Origin: Bin5 sp963662575
GTDB taxonomy: Bacteria > Chloroflexota > Anaerolineae > Caldilineales > Caldilineaceae
NCBI GenBank assembly: GCA_963662575.1
Contig: OY759723.1
Location: 3,658,001-3,722,000, forward strand
Length of the DNA: 64,000 bases
Reading direction: 5' to 3'
Part shown: positions 44,233-53,908 of the stretch, piece by piece
How positions within the stretch are numbered: position 1 is the first letter of the stretch
Layout: every line of letters starts with the position of its first letter
The notes under the pieces: model-generated
Database searches by the model: none
The model's input: only the letters and a program-made list of their open reading frames with translations
What the model was told of the DNA's origin: nothing
Translations under genes and position numbers: made by a program

Positions 44233-45872
44233 CCTACGACTTCCTCAACCTCTTGGGCAACGACGCCGCCGCTGGGGGTCGTGCGCAGAATCGTGCGAGT
44301 GCGGCGATAGGTCAGGGCCGGCGCCAATCGCGTCCCCGCTTGCAGGAATTGAACTGGAATTTCATGCCTTGTAAGTACGTCGATCAGGTTTGCTTGCGCT
44401 TCGTCTGGGCTGCTGAACGGGTTGGCGTCCACCTCCTCCGCAAGAAGCTCATGACGCTGGTTCTGCGGCTGGTCATCGCGGGATTCAGTTTCGGTTTCCT
44501 GTTCGTCCGCGTGGCTGTCGTTCGGCTGCTCTGGCGAAGCTGGCGTAACTGCGAGAACGCTTGCTGACACACCGCCGCGACGAAGATGCAGCAGCTCTGC
44601 CGTCCAATCCTGGACCCCTTCGCCAATATCTGAAGTGATTACCAGGACTGTCTGGCCGGCGCTGAAAAGACCCCTGCTGCGACGCAGAAGCTGAGCCAAT
44701 GACAGGTCACCGGGCTGAACGGGAGCGAGTGCAGCCAGAATGCGCCAGACCTGTCCCTTGCCAGGCTGAGGCGGGACATCTACCAACTGGGAGGCCGCAG
44801 AACTTATGCGGTCCGGCCTGTCGAAGTCATTCAATGCGTCATAGTCACTGCCATTGGGCTCGGAATCAGGGAATTCCTGGCTGCCGGCTGAATTCTGGTC
44901 CGAAGTCTGTTCGAAAATGGCGTCTGGAGCCGACGCCGCCAACAGGCCAACTGAGCGACGCTCGCCACCGGCCAATAATTCGGCCGCCGCGCTGGCTGCA
45001 AGGACGACGCCTGTTTCAAGAGTATTTGACTCAGCCTCGCCAGACTGCACTGCTCGGTTGACATCCAGCACGATCCAGAGATCGCCGCTGGGTTCAGTTT
45101 CGACGTCGGTGACTATCAACTCGCCTTGTCTTGCACTGATAGGCCAGTGCACATGACGCAGGCTGTCTCCGGGACGGTAGGCCCGCACAGCCTGCGAGCG
45201 TTCCGACCCGCTGTAGGCGCGGCGACGGCGGTCTTGACCAGACAGGTTTCCTCTGGGTAGTTCAAGCGTGGGGATATGCGCAACCCGGGGATAGACGAGA
45301 AGGGATTCAGAACGGGAGTCACTGATTTCAAGGCTGAAGAGCCCAAAAGGGTCAGCGGTGCGCAATGTGTGGGGCCCCAGGCGGAAGACTCCCCTTTGGG
45401 TGCAGTATGCCTCCGCCCGCCACTGGTAGCTGCTGCCTCCTCCGCAGCTGACCACCTGTCTCGGGTTGTAGCCGGGCAACCGCGAACTGTCGGCAAACTC
45501 AAGCCAGTGCAATGGTATCGAACTCTCATTGCGAACGAAAAAACGCTCTTGCAGGGCGTCTCCTACGACCAGCATTGCCCCCTCGCGGCGCCTCTCAAAA
45601 TGGATCTGGCCGATCTGATTTCGAACCCATGCATAGCTGATTGCATACAGTCCAACCAGGGAAACCAGGAGTGCTATCCAGATTGGGCTTGGTCCAAGCA
45701 GTTGCATAAAGAGCAGGAGTGGTACGAAGAGGAAAGGCCAGCCGCTGCGCAACTCGATGCGCCAACCCGCGGGCAGGTCGCGATTCAGAAATCGGTCGAG
45801 CGCCCGTAGGGGAGTCTGGAGAGAGATGAGAATGGAAGATTGGCTCGGTTTTCGGGCGGTTTCAGTGACCAC
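44229..45872 (-). CDS. DUF58 domain protein
   Basis: A 547-residue protein with two N-terminal membrane segments (FLFVPLLLFMQLLG and WIALLVSLVGLYAIS) and the DUF58 signature AYRPGDSLRHVHWPISARQG near residue 240. An Asn/Gln/Ser-rich acidic region and a second conserved part (WRILAALAPVQPGD) follow; the C-terminus is not clearly a known domain. DUF58 proteins usually partner with MoxR-type ATPases and TgpA-type transglutaminases; here only the latter is adjacent. The start is a GTG with no clear ribosome site, so it is tentative. Confidence 0.85.
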   Translation of the reverse strand: MVTETARKPSQSSILISLQTPLRALDRFLNRDLPAGWRIELRSGWPFLFVPLLLFMQLLGPSPIWIALLVSLVGLYAISYAWVRNQIGQIHFERRREGAMLVVGDALQERFFVRNESSIPLHWLEFADSSRLPGYNPRQVVSCGGGSSYQWRAEAYCTQRGVFRLGPHTLRTADPFGLFSLEISDSRSESLLVYPRVAHIPTLELPRGNLSGQDRRRRAYSGSERSQAVRAYRPGDSLRHVHWPISARQGELIVTDVETEPSGDLWIVLDVNRAVQSGEAESNTLETGVVLAASAAAELLAGGERRSVGLLAASAPDAIFEQTSDQNSAGSQEFPDSEPNGSDYDALNDFDRPDRISSAASQLVDVPPQPGKGQVWRILAALAPVQPGDLSLAQLLRRSRGLFSAGQTVLVITSDIGEGVQDWTAELLHLRRGGVSASVLAVTPASPEQPNDSHADEQETETESRDDQPQNQRHELLAEEVDANPFSSPDEAQANLIDVLTRHEIPVQFLQAGTRLAPALTYRRTRTILRTTPSGGVVAQEVEEVVG

Positions 45873-46029
45873 GTCTAGGATTGGCTGTTCGTCGATTGCT
45901 GTGTCAGAATGGACGGTAGCGGCGTTCTTGGAAGTACCGCATTTTGCGGCGGCCGATGCCGACAGAATGGAATGGTGTCAGACAGTGTGCCGCGCGTAGC
46001 AATTGCCTGGTGCGGTCACCAGTGCGGAA

Positions 46030-46058
46030 CTGACCAGATTGTACCACAGAGTTATGAT
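46030..46058 (+). promoter_or_regulatory. Candidate promoter for the small membrane protein
   Basis: CTGACC (4 of 6 matches to the -35), 17-base spacer, TATGAT (5 of 6). It lies about 40 bases upstream of the small membrane protein gene. Confidence 0.4.
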
Positions 46059-46097
46059 GCTTCCAGGAAGGGGACGGCGTGCGATCAAAGCGTGACC

Positions 46098-46430
46098 ATG
46101 ATTACAGGCCAGTTGACGGGCACCATTTATGCTGACAGAGTTGGTAGCTTCCATTCATGGCCACCTTTTATCAACGGAAGGGCGGTAGAGTTGACTTCGT
46201 CCATTTGGCAGATACTGGCTACGCTGGCAATAGGGGGGATCGTCCTTGTCTTAGTACTGGCGATTATTGAGCCGGGTCCCTTGGTGAAGAAACGTCCCTT
46301 TGCGCGTAAACGACGTTCGCAACAGTCGGAGTCCGACGACGAGAGAATAGTTGACTCCGGCCTGACACCGGTGAATGAAGTTCGTGAGTTCTCCGCCGAC
46401 CAGAGGGACGACGAACACAATCCTACCTAG
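46098..46430 (+). CDS. Small single-pass membrane protein
   Basis: A 110-residue hypothetical protein with one strong membrane segment (IWQILATLAIGGIVLVLVLAI) followed by an Arg/Lys-rich stop-transfer region (KKRPFARKRR) and an acidic cytoplasmic tail. The frame is open upstream to 45909, so the start is uncertain; I use the ATG at 46098. I do not recognise the family. It stands 27 bases before the PyrK-like gene and may be co-transcribed. Confidence 0.5.
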   Translation: MITGQLTGTIYADRVGSFHSWPPFINGRAVELTSSIWQILATLAIGGIVLVLVLAIIEPGPLVKKRPFARKRRSQQSESDDERIVDSGLTPVNEVREFSADQRDDEHNPT

Positions 46431-46457
46431 CGTTCTTGCGGCGGCGTGAATTGACAG

Positions 46458-47345
46458 ATGAAAAATGTTGGTGGTGACCCACTACCTGAGATGGTAGGCC
46501 AGATCGACAGCACAGTTCACCCAGGTCAGCCATACTTCGTAACATTCCCGCCAGGTGTCATACCTCCATCGGATGCCATCGCCGGCCGCTATTTTCAAGT
46601 ACGCTGCAGCAGCGCGGTCGGCATTGAACGTGCGTCTGACTGGTCAATATTTCTGCGCCGGCCTCTGTTCGTTTGCGGCCGCCAGCAACGGGAGCATGAC
46701 GACCGCTGGCAGCTGTATCTTCCCAACGGCACAGAGGAAGTAGCCGGCCGGCTGCAAGCTGATGCCGCGGGAGATTCGAATAAAGCCGATGCAGGCCATA
46801 CTTGGCTGGCGCAGCGCCTTCAGGGCGAAAATCTCAACCTGGATGGGCCCTTCGGCAACGGCTTCTCCCTTCAACCCGGTCCTCACAATCTCCTATTGCT
46901 GGTCGACGTAAGGCACGGGCCGGCCTGGTTCTGGCAGCTGCTGCCGCTATGTGAGCAGGCTTTGGACCGGGGCGGGCGGGTGACGATCCTGATGCGGGCC
47001 GACAACGATGAAACGACTGCCGGGCTGGTGCCTAGTTTGCCGATACAGGTAGAAGTCGGCGCTGCCGTCAACAAGAAACAGTGGCTGGAACAGATTCACG
47101 ACACGGTAGGTTGGGCAGACCAGGTCTGCGCTGGCATCGCCCCTGCTGATTATGGGGAGCTTCTCAGAATAGTAAGAGATGCTCGTTTTCGTGTTGACAG
47201 GAACTTTGCCCAGATTCTGGTCCGAACTGACCTACTCTGCGGCGTCGGAGCCTGCCTCGTCTGTGTCATTCCAAAAGCCGGCGGCGGTTTCACCCGCGCT
47301 TGTGTTCAAGGCCCCGTCTTTGATCTGACAGAAATATCGATTTGA
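46458..47345 (+). CDS. PyrK-like iron-sulfur electron-transfer protein, missing NAD loop
   Basis: A 295-residue protein resembling dihydroorotate dehydrogenase electron-transfer subunit. FAD-binding features FLRRPLFV and GPFGNGF are present, and the C-terminus has the [2Fe-2S] cysteine set LLCGVGACLVCV...ACVQGPVF. The glycine-rich nucleotide motif expected after LLLLV (normally GGG-hydrophobic-G-hydrophobic-P) is replaced by DVRHGPAWFWQ, so NAD binding looks altered. No pyrD is nearby. It may be a redox partner for another enzyme or a relic (inference). The initiation site is weak; an alternative ATG lies at 46491. Confidence 0.78.
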   Translation: MKNVGGDPLPEMVGQIDSTVHPGQPYFVTFPPGVIPPSDAIAGRYFQVRCSSAVGIERASDWSIFLRRPLFVCGRQQREHDDRWQLYLPNGTEEVAGRLQADAAGDSNKADAGHTWLAQRLQGENLNLDGPFGNGFSLQPGPHNLLLLVDVRHGPAWFWQLLPLCEQALDRGGRVTILMRADNDETTAGLVPSLPIQVEVGAAVNKKQWLEQIHDTVGWADQVCAGIAPADYGELLRIVRDARFRVDRNFAQILVRTDLLCGVGACLVCVIPKAGGGFTRACVQGPVFDLTEISI

Positions 47346-47628
47346 TTGAGCAGAAATGCCCTAAACCTGGTCGAAATCGCCACGGGCAATCTGCCGCTTT
47401 GTAGAATTGCGCGCTCGAACCACTTTTCTTGTCAGGCCGTAGGCCAGACTCTCCTCGTAGGCACGCTTCTCTATAGAGATAGTTCCGGTTCTCAGCCAGG
47501 GCTTCAACGGCTCAGGTGGTGCAGGGCGGGGAAAGAACGTACGCGGCTGCGCGAGAAAAACTCGTTAACACGCCACAGAAGATCGGGCGTCACCTTTCGG
47601 TCACACTCCCTTGCATCGAGTATTCGTT
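47346..47628. other. Non-coding gap before repeat copy C
   Basis: Nothing recognisable as a gene. The open frames here are short and their ends run into the repeat. A small direct repeat of GTGGTC occurs further on, at 47769-47799. Confidence 0.4.
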
Positions 47629-47757
47629 GGCAGCCGCCACTTTGGATGGGCCGCACAGGTGGAATTACGCAGAACGGTCGATGAGGGATGGTTTTGGAGG
47701 GGGGCGTTGCGGGGGCGCAGCCCCTGCACAAGGGAGGCCGCTTGCGGCCGACCGCCA
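47629..47757 (+). repeat. Dispersed structured repeat, copy C
   Basis: Third copy of the repeat. Hairpins are GGGGC-GCA-GCCCC and GGCCGC-TT-GCGGCC. Compared with copies A and B, the second stem changes on both sides and remains paired. Copy C lies in a 740-base gap between the PyrK-like gene and a methyltransferase. Confidence 0.85.
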
Positions 47758-48083
47758 GGAACTGCAGTGGTCGGTGGTCAGTGATAAGTGGTCAGAGACT
47801 GCGCGATTGATCGAGGAAAGGTGTGATTAAAAGTGAGGAGAGAGTCGCCTTTGCTCGCCTCACTCAGGGTCGCGGATTTATTGTGGCCGGGACGATCGGG
47901 ATAATTTTGGGCCGTCTGAAAGGACGCAACAGAACGACACGGTAGTTCAGGATGCACCACGCGTTTCACACTCTGTATTCTGCGGCTACTCGTGTGTGGT
48001 ACAATGGGCGTTGTTTAATCCTGCTTCAATTTCCTTCCTGACGCAGTGGTGAAACTAAGCCGGGTCCGGACTGGAGTGACTAT

Positions 48084-48956
48084 ATGGCCCAATTGAAGGG
48101 AAACACCGAGGACAGCGCGCACGCTTCTCATGTCGAGGCCCAGGCGCCATCTGATACTGCCTTTCCAGAGTACAGGCAAGAGGTGGAGCGGATCTGGAAC
48201 CATAACTCGGCCCATTGGGACGATTACATGGGCGAAGGCAACGACTTTGTCGAAGTCCTGTGCTGGCCCGTAATCGAAGAGTTGATGTCAATTCAGCCGG
48301 GACAGTTGGTATTGGATATTGCCTGCGGCAACGGACTGACGAGCAGAAGGATGGGCCGCCTGGGGGCACGGGTAGTGGCCTTCGACGTAGCACAGGAAAT
48401 GGTACAGCATGCCAGGAAACGCAGCACGCCTGAAGATGGCGACATCCGCTACTTTGTACTCGACGCCAATGACGAAGAGGGCATGCGCGGGCTCAGCAAC
48501 GAGAAGTTTGATTGCGCACTCTCCAACATGGCGCTGTTTGATATGGCAGAGATAGAGCCTCTATTCCGCAGCTTGTACGGTCTGCTCAAGCCGGGCGGCC
48601 ATTTTGTATTCTCAATGACGCACCCGTGCTTCAATCAGGTCCTCACAACTCTTTTTGGCGACAGAGAAGAAAGCAACGGAGTAGAAGTCTCGACCTACGG
48701 TGTCCGGACAAGCGCGTATATGACGCCTTACATGCGCCGGGGGAATGCGCTGCCGGGTCAGCCTCTGCCGCAGCCATACTTCCACCGCCCTCTTCATGCC
48801 CTATTGAACGTTGGACTGCGGGCTGGTTTTGTTTTGAGCGGCATTGAAGAGAGAGCGTTCCCTGCTACGCATCCGCCGGGTCGGCGGGAAATCAGCTGGG
48901 GCCCGAATTTCAGCGAGATTCCACCGGTAATTATCTTCCGCATGAAGAAATCCTGA
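48084..48956 (+). CDS. Class I SAM-dependent methyltransferase
   Basis: A 290-residue methyltransferase with motif I VLDIACGNGLTSRRM near residue 77, followed by VVAFDVAQEMVQHA and the DCALSNMALFDM/LLKPGGHFVFSM blocks typical of small-molecule or ubiquinone-type methyltransferases. The acceptor is not identifiable. GGAG lies 9 bases before the ATG. It is a single gene between repeat DNA and the PAC2 gene. Confidence 0.86.
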   Translation: MAQLKGNTEDSAHASHVEAQAPSDTAFPEYRQEVERIWNHNSAHWDDYMGEGNDFVEVLCWPVIEELMSIQPGQLVLDIACGNGLTSRRMGRLGARVVAFDVAQEMVQHARKRSTPEDGDIRYFVLDANDEEGMRGLSNEKFDCALSNMALFDMAEIEPLFRSLYGLLKPGGHFVFSMTHPCFNQVLTTLFGDREESNGVEVSTYGVRTSAYMTPYMRRGNALPGQPLPQPYFHRPLHALLNVGLRAGFVLSGIEERAFPATHPPGRREISWGPNFSEIPPVIIFRMKKS

Positions 48957-49001
48957 CCCACCGCCGCCGCAATTCTAATGCAACGAAATTGAGGTAATGA
49001 C

Positions 49002-49921
49002 ATGGACGAGCGAGTTTATTTGTGGGAGACTCCGACCGCCAGCGAGATGATTATGGTTGCCGGATGGCACCAGTGGGCAGACGCCGGCTCGATCTCGTCG
49101 GGCCTGCCAGCCTATCTGATCGAGAAGCTGGAAACGCGTAAGATTGGCGAAATCAGCCGCGAGCGGTTCTTTCTTTTTCAAATGCCGGGCGCGCACCATC
49201 TGCTGAGACCGGAGGTGCATACGAAGGACGGCGTTGTACAGGAGATGCGACTGATCAAGACGGAGCTCTATTACACCGAAATTGGAGATAAGGGTCTACT
49301 GATATTTCTCGGTGAGGAGCCGCATGTGAACGAGGAGGAGTACGCCGAAGCCTTCTTTGACATAGTCGAAAAGCTGGGCGTCAAACGCGTGGTGGCGGTA
49401 GGGGGCGTTTACGGGGCAATGCCCTACAACAAGGACCGTGATATTTCCTGTGTGTTCAGTCAGGAAGAGATGCGCAAAGAGATGGAAGAATACGCAGTCC
49501 GTTTCTCCAACTACGAAGGCGGCACTACGATTGGCTCCTACCTCGCTTACCACGCCGGTCAACGAAACCTGGAGTATATCTGCTTCCACGGCTTTGTGCC
49601 GGCTTACGACTTTGGACAGGTTATGCTGCCGGCCCAAAGTGTACGCATCGAAGACGACGTCAAAGCATGGTACGACATTATGCGGCGGGTAGACTTCATG
49701 TTCCATCTGGGAATCGATCTTTCCGAGTTACGAATACAAAGCGACGAGTTGGTTACCTCAATGGAAGAACAGATGGAGGAACTTGCCCGGCAGGCTCCAC
49801 AACTCGACGTACATGATTACTTACAGAAGCTGGACGAAGAGTTTACGGAGAACGCCTTTATGCCTCTGGATGATGTTTGGGAGCGGGAATTGGGTGATCT
49901 TCTGGACGATCTGGAGGGCTG

Positions 49922-49922
<1 letters not shown>
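49002..49922 (+). CDS. PAC2 family protein
   Basis: A 306-residue protein of the PAC2 (proteasome assembly chaperone 2-like) family: MVAGWHQWADAGSISSGLP near residue 18, VVAVGGVYGAMPYNKDRD and FVPAYDFGQVMLPAQS. Bacterial members, often found in Actinobacteria and Chloroflexota, are of unclear role; some are linked to proteasome-related systems. GAGG is 8 bases before the ATG. The stop overlaps the next gene's start by one base (TGATG), a firm link with LysK. Confidence 0.85.
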
Positions 49923-51166
<1,244 letters not shown>

Positions 51167-51265
51167 CGGGCGGTTAGAAGGCGCGGGGTTTTGTTCAGTG
51201 GATGCGCTTGCTAACAGTGGCAACCGGGTTGAGCAGACTAACATTGTGCAGGCTGATGCTCCCGC

Positions 51266-52177
51266 TTATTCAAGCGGGCTGAGCCAACGTTCTCCCTCGT
51301 TACCGTCGGCGGCCCACCCTTCCACCTGGCCATCCTCCGAACGAATCTGGTACCAAAAATAGCCGTCGGCCGCCTGGGGGCCGGCCACGACTGTGTACCT
51401 CTCATTTGTCCTGGCACGGGACTTAATCACTGACGTCAGACCGGGCAACGACCGCACGGACAGTTGTCCCTGGAGAGTGACTACGACCAGGTCACCGATT
51501 ATGGGGGAGCGGTCGATGGGGCGCAGGTCGCCGACCTGAGGGGAAATCCACACTTGGTCGCCCTGCCCGCCGGCTGCCCAGCCGACATTGCCCTGAGTGT
51601 CGTCGACCCGCCACCAGACATATCCCTCGGACCCTCTCGGGCCCTCCAGGACCAGGATCAGCTTTCCCTGGGCAAGTAAAGTGAGGATCGGCGCCCCAAC
51701 TGATGGCTGCTCGCGAATGTTGAGGCCACCGGGGATGACTACGCGCGCCTGTTCGCCAATGGTTAGTGGGTTTTGTACAACAATAGTTGGCGTTGGAAGG
51801 GGGGCGACAGTCGCGGTTGGAGCAGAAGCAGCAGTTGGCACAGCGGTAGGAGCAGGCTGTTCGGGCGTCGGTGTATTGCTGGAAGAAACTGCGGCCGGCA
51901 GCTGCCTGGTCGGTGTTGGGCGGGGTTGAAAGCTGCCGCATGCGAGGATTGGGCCAATCCATACCAGTGCAATAACCAGTAGGCCCAAGGGGACGTTTCG
52001 TGAAGGCCTGCCTCGATTCCAACTGTCAGAGGCCGGCGCAGTGGCAGCCTCATTTTTCCAACCCACATTGGAAGAAACTGCCTCTTGAAAGCGACCGGAA
52101 GGCTTGTTTCTCCTCTCTATGCAGGTGTGGCCTGTTCTATTGCCGAAGCGACTCTCCGAAATTGAATCTCTGCTCAT
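51266..52177 (-). CDS. SH3b domain protein with membrane anchor
   Basis: A 303-residue protein with a single membrane segment (NVPLGLLVIALVWIGPILACG, residues about 62-82, split here by one Cys that could be a lipobox), a Thr/Pro/Ala-rich linker and two bacterial SH3 domains (GGLNIREQPSVGAPILTLL and the second near GQLSVRSLPGLTSVIKS). Such proteins often bind cell-wall glycans or act as adaptors. The start overlaps the serA stop by one base (TAATG), so its translation is coupled to a biosynthetic enzyme, an unusual pairing. Confidence 0.82.
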   Translation of the reverse strand: MSRDSISESRFGNRTGHTCIERRNKPSGRFQEAVSSNVGWKNEAATAPASDSWNRGRPSRNVPLGLLVIALVWIGPILACGSFQPRPTPTRQLPAAVSSSNTPTPEQPAPTAVPTAASAPTATVAPLPTPTIVVQNPLTIGEQARVVIPGGLNIREQPSVGAPILTLLAQGKLILVLEGPRGSEGYVWWRVDDTQGNVGWAAGGQGDQVWISPQVGDLRPIDRSPIIGDLVVVTLQGQLSVRSLPGLTSVIKSRARTNERYTVVAGPQAADGYFWYQIRSEDGQVEGWAADGNEGERWLSPLE

Positions 52178-53778
52178 TACGATTCGAGTAACTCAACCGC
52201 CTTAAGCCAGCGAATGTCCTGGATATCGGCCAAATTCTTCAGGACACTGGCTGGTGTCCGCTCGTCAGTGCCTAAAACCATGATCGCTTCTCCGCGCGGA
52301 GCTCGGCGCCCCACGTGCATGAAGCTGATGTTGACGTCGGATCGCCCCAGAAGTGTGCCCACTGTTCCGATAATTCCAGGTCGGTCCGTGTGCGATGCCA
52401 ACAGCAGGTTTCCCGCGGCAGGAAACTCCACCCAAAGGTCGTTAAGTGCGACAATTGTCGGTTCGTCAAGCAAAACAGTGCCCAGCACGGTGTTTGTCCC
52501 ACTGGCACTCGTCAACCGCAAGGTGACCATGCTTTCATAGCGTTCGTGCTTCGGCATTTTCCTCTGTACAATTTCGATTCCTCTATTGCGAGCCAACAAC
52601 TCGGCATTTACCAGGTTGACCCTTTCTTCCACTATTTCGGACATCATGCCGCGGATAGCAGAAGCCACAACATATGCCATATCAAACGCTGTAATAGGAC
52701 CGTGTCCCGTAATCTCAAGCCGTTTGATGCCCTCTTCATCAATCTGCCGCAGGAATCTTCCCATGCGTTCAGCCAGATCGATGTATGGGATGATCGTGTT
52801 TAGAGCAGTAGGGGGCAGGATAGGCGCATTGACTGCGTGTCGAGCCGGCCTGCCACGCAAAATGTCGACAACCTGGACTGCGACTTCCTCCGCCACCCGT
52901 TCCATTGCTTCGACCGTACTGGCTCCCAGATGGGGCGTGAGAATTATCCTGTCATTGCATCGCAGGGGGCTGTCTTTGGGCAGCGGCTCGTTATCGAATA
53001 CATCGAGAGCCGCGCCGGCAAGGTGGCCGCTGGAAACCGCGGCGGCCAGGGCCTTCTCGTCGACGATTCCGCCGCGGGCGACATTGATAACGCGGGCGCC
53101 TTGTTTCATTTGCTTCAATCTACAGGCATCAATAAGGCTACGCGTTGCTTCAGTCAGCGGTACGTGCACGGTCAGGAAATCGACACGCGGGAGCATGTCG
53201 TCGAGGGAAAGCAGTGTAACCCCTCGTTGCGTGGCGTACTCCTGGCTGACAAAGGGATCGCTTGCGAATACACACATCCCCATGCTATGGGCGAATTGGA
53301 CCACCTCCTGGGCAATACGACCCAGCCCCACGACGCCAAGCGCTTTGCCCCTTACTTCGGTGCCGACAAACGCGCTCCGATTCCACTGTTGCGCGCGAAC
53401 ATCTTGATCCGCTTGGGGTATGTTTCGAGCCAAAGCCATTAACATGGCAATCGTGTGTTCGGCGGCGGCAACGGTATTGCCGGTGGGCGTGTTAACTACG
53501 GTTACACCAGCCCTGGTCGCGGCGTCCACATCAATATTATCTACGCCTGTACCTGCTCGACCTATTGCCTGAAGACGGCGACCGGCGTGAATCAGGTCCG
53601 CGGTAACCTGCGTGCTGCTGCGCACGAGGAGAGCGTGATAGCCAGGGATCAAGGACTTCAGTTCGGCTGGAGACAGATCCGTTTGAATGTCGACTGTTAT
53701 GTCATCAGCGTCCAAGAGAGGCTGCAATCCACTGCGCGAGAGTTTATCGCTAACTAGAACCTGGAAATTCTCAGACAT
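52177..53778 (-). CDS. serA: D-3-phosphoglycerate dehydrogenase
   Basis: A 533-residue long-form SerA that makes 3-phosphohydroxypyruvate in serine synthesis. The nucleotide motif GVVGLGRIAQEV, the ARGGIVDE block, LAGAALDVFDNEP and the catalytic His in ILTPHLGAST are present. A middle (ASB) domain and a C-terminal ACT domain (GIIGTVGTLLGRSDVNISF) follow, so serine feedback is expected. The ATG at 53778 is chosen over 53811 in the same frame. It is preceded by argS and polA on the same strand and followed by the coupled SH3b gene. Confidence 0.93.
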   Translation of the reverse strand: MSENFQVLVSDKLSRSGLQPLLDADDITVDIQTDLSPAELKSLIPGYHALLVRSSTQVTADLIHAGRRLQAIGRAGTGVDNIDVDAATRAGVTVVNTPTGNTVAAAEHTIAMLMALARNIPQADQDVRAQQWNRSAFVGTEVRGKALGVVGLGRIAQEVVQFAHSMGMCVFASDPFVSQEYATQRGVTLLSLDDMLPRVDFLTVHVPLTEATRSLIDACRLKQMKQGARVINVARGGIVDEKALAAAVSSGHLAGAALDVFDNEPLPKDSPLRCNDRIILTPHLGASTVEAMERVAEEVAVQVVDILRGRPARHAVNAPILPPTALNTIIPYIDLAERMGRFLRQIDEEGIKRLEITGHGPITAFDMAYVVASAIRGMMSEIVEERVNLVNAELLARNRGIEIVQRKMPKHERYESMVTLRLTSASGTNTVLGTVLLDEPTIVALNDLWVEFPAAGNLLLASHTDRPGIIGTVGTLLGRSDVNISFMHVGRRAPRGEAIMVLGTDERTPASVLKNLADIQDIRWLKAVELLES

Positions 53779-53908
53779 TACCACTTTCTTCTGATGTGTT
53801 GGATATCGCACGCGAACAGAGCCATGACCGCCAAAGGGAGGTGAGACTGGCCGCGCCTATTGAAGAACCCAGACTTGAAGGACTCTCTATCTTTCAATTT
53901 TTCGTGAC

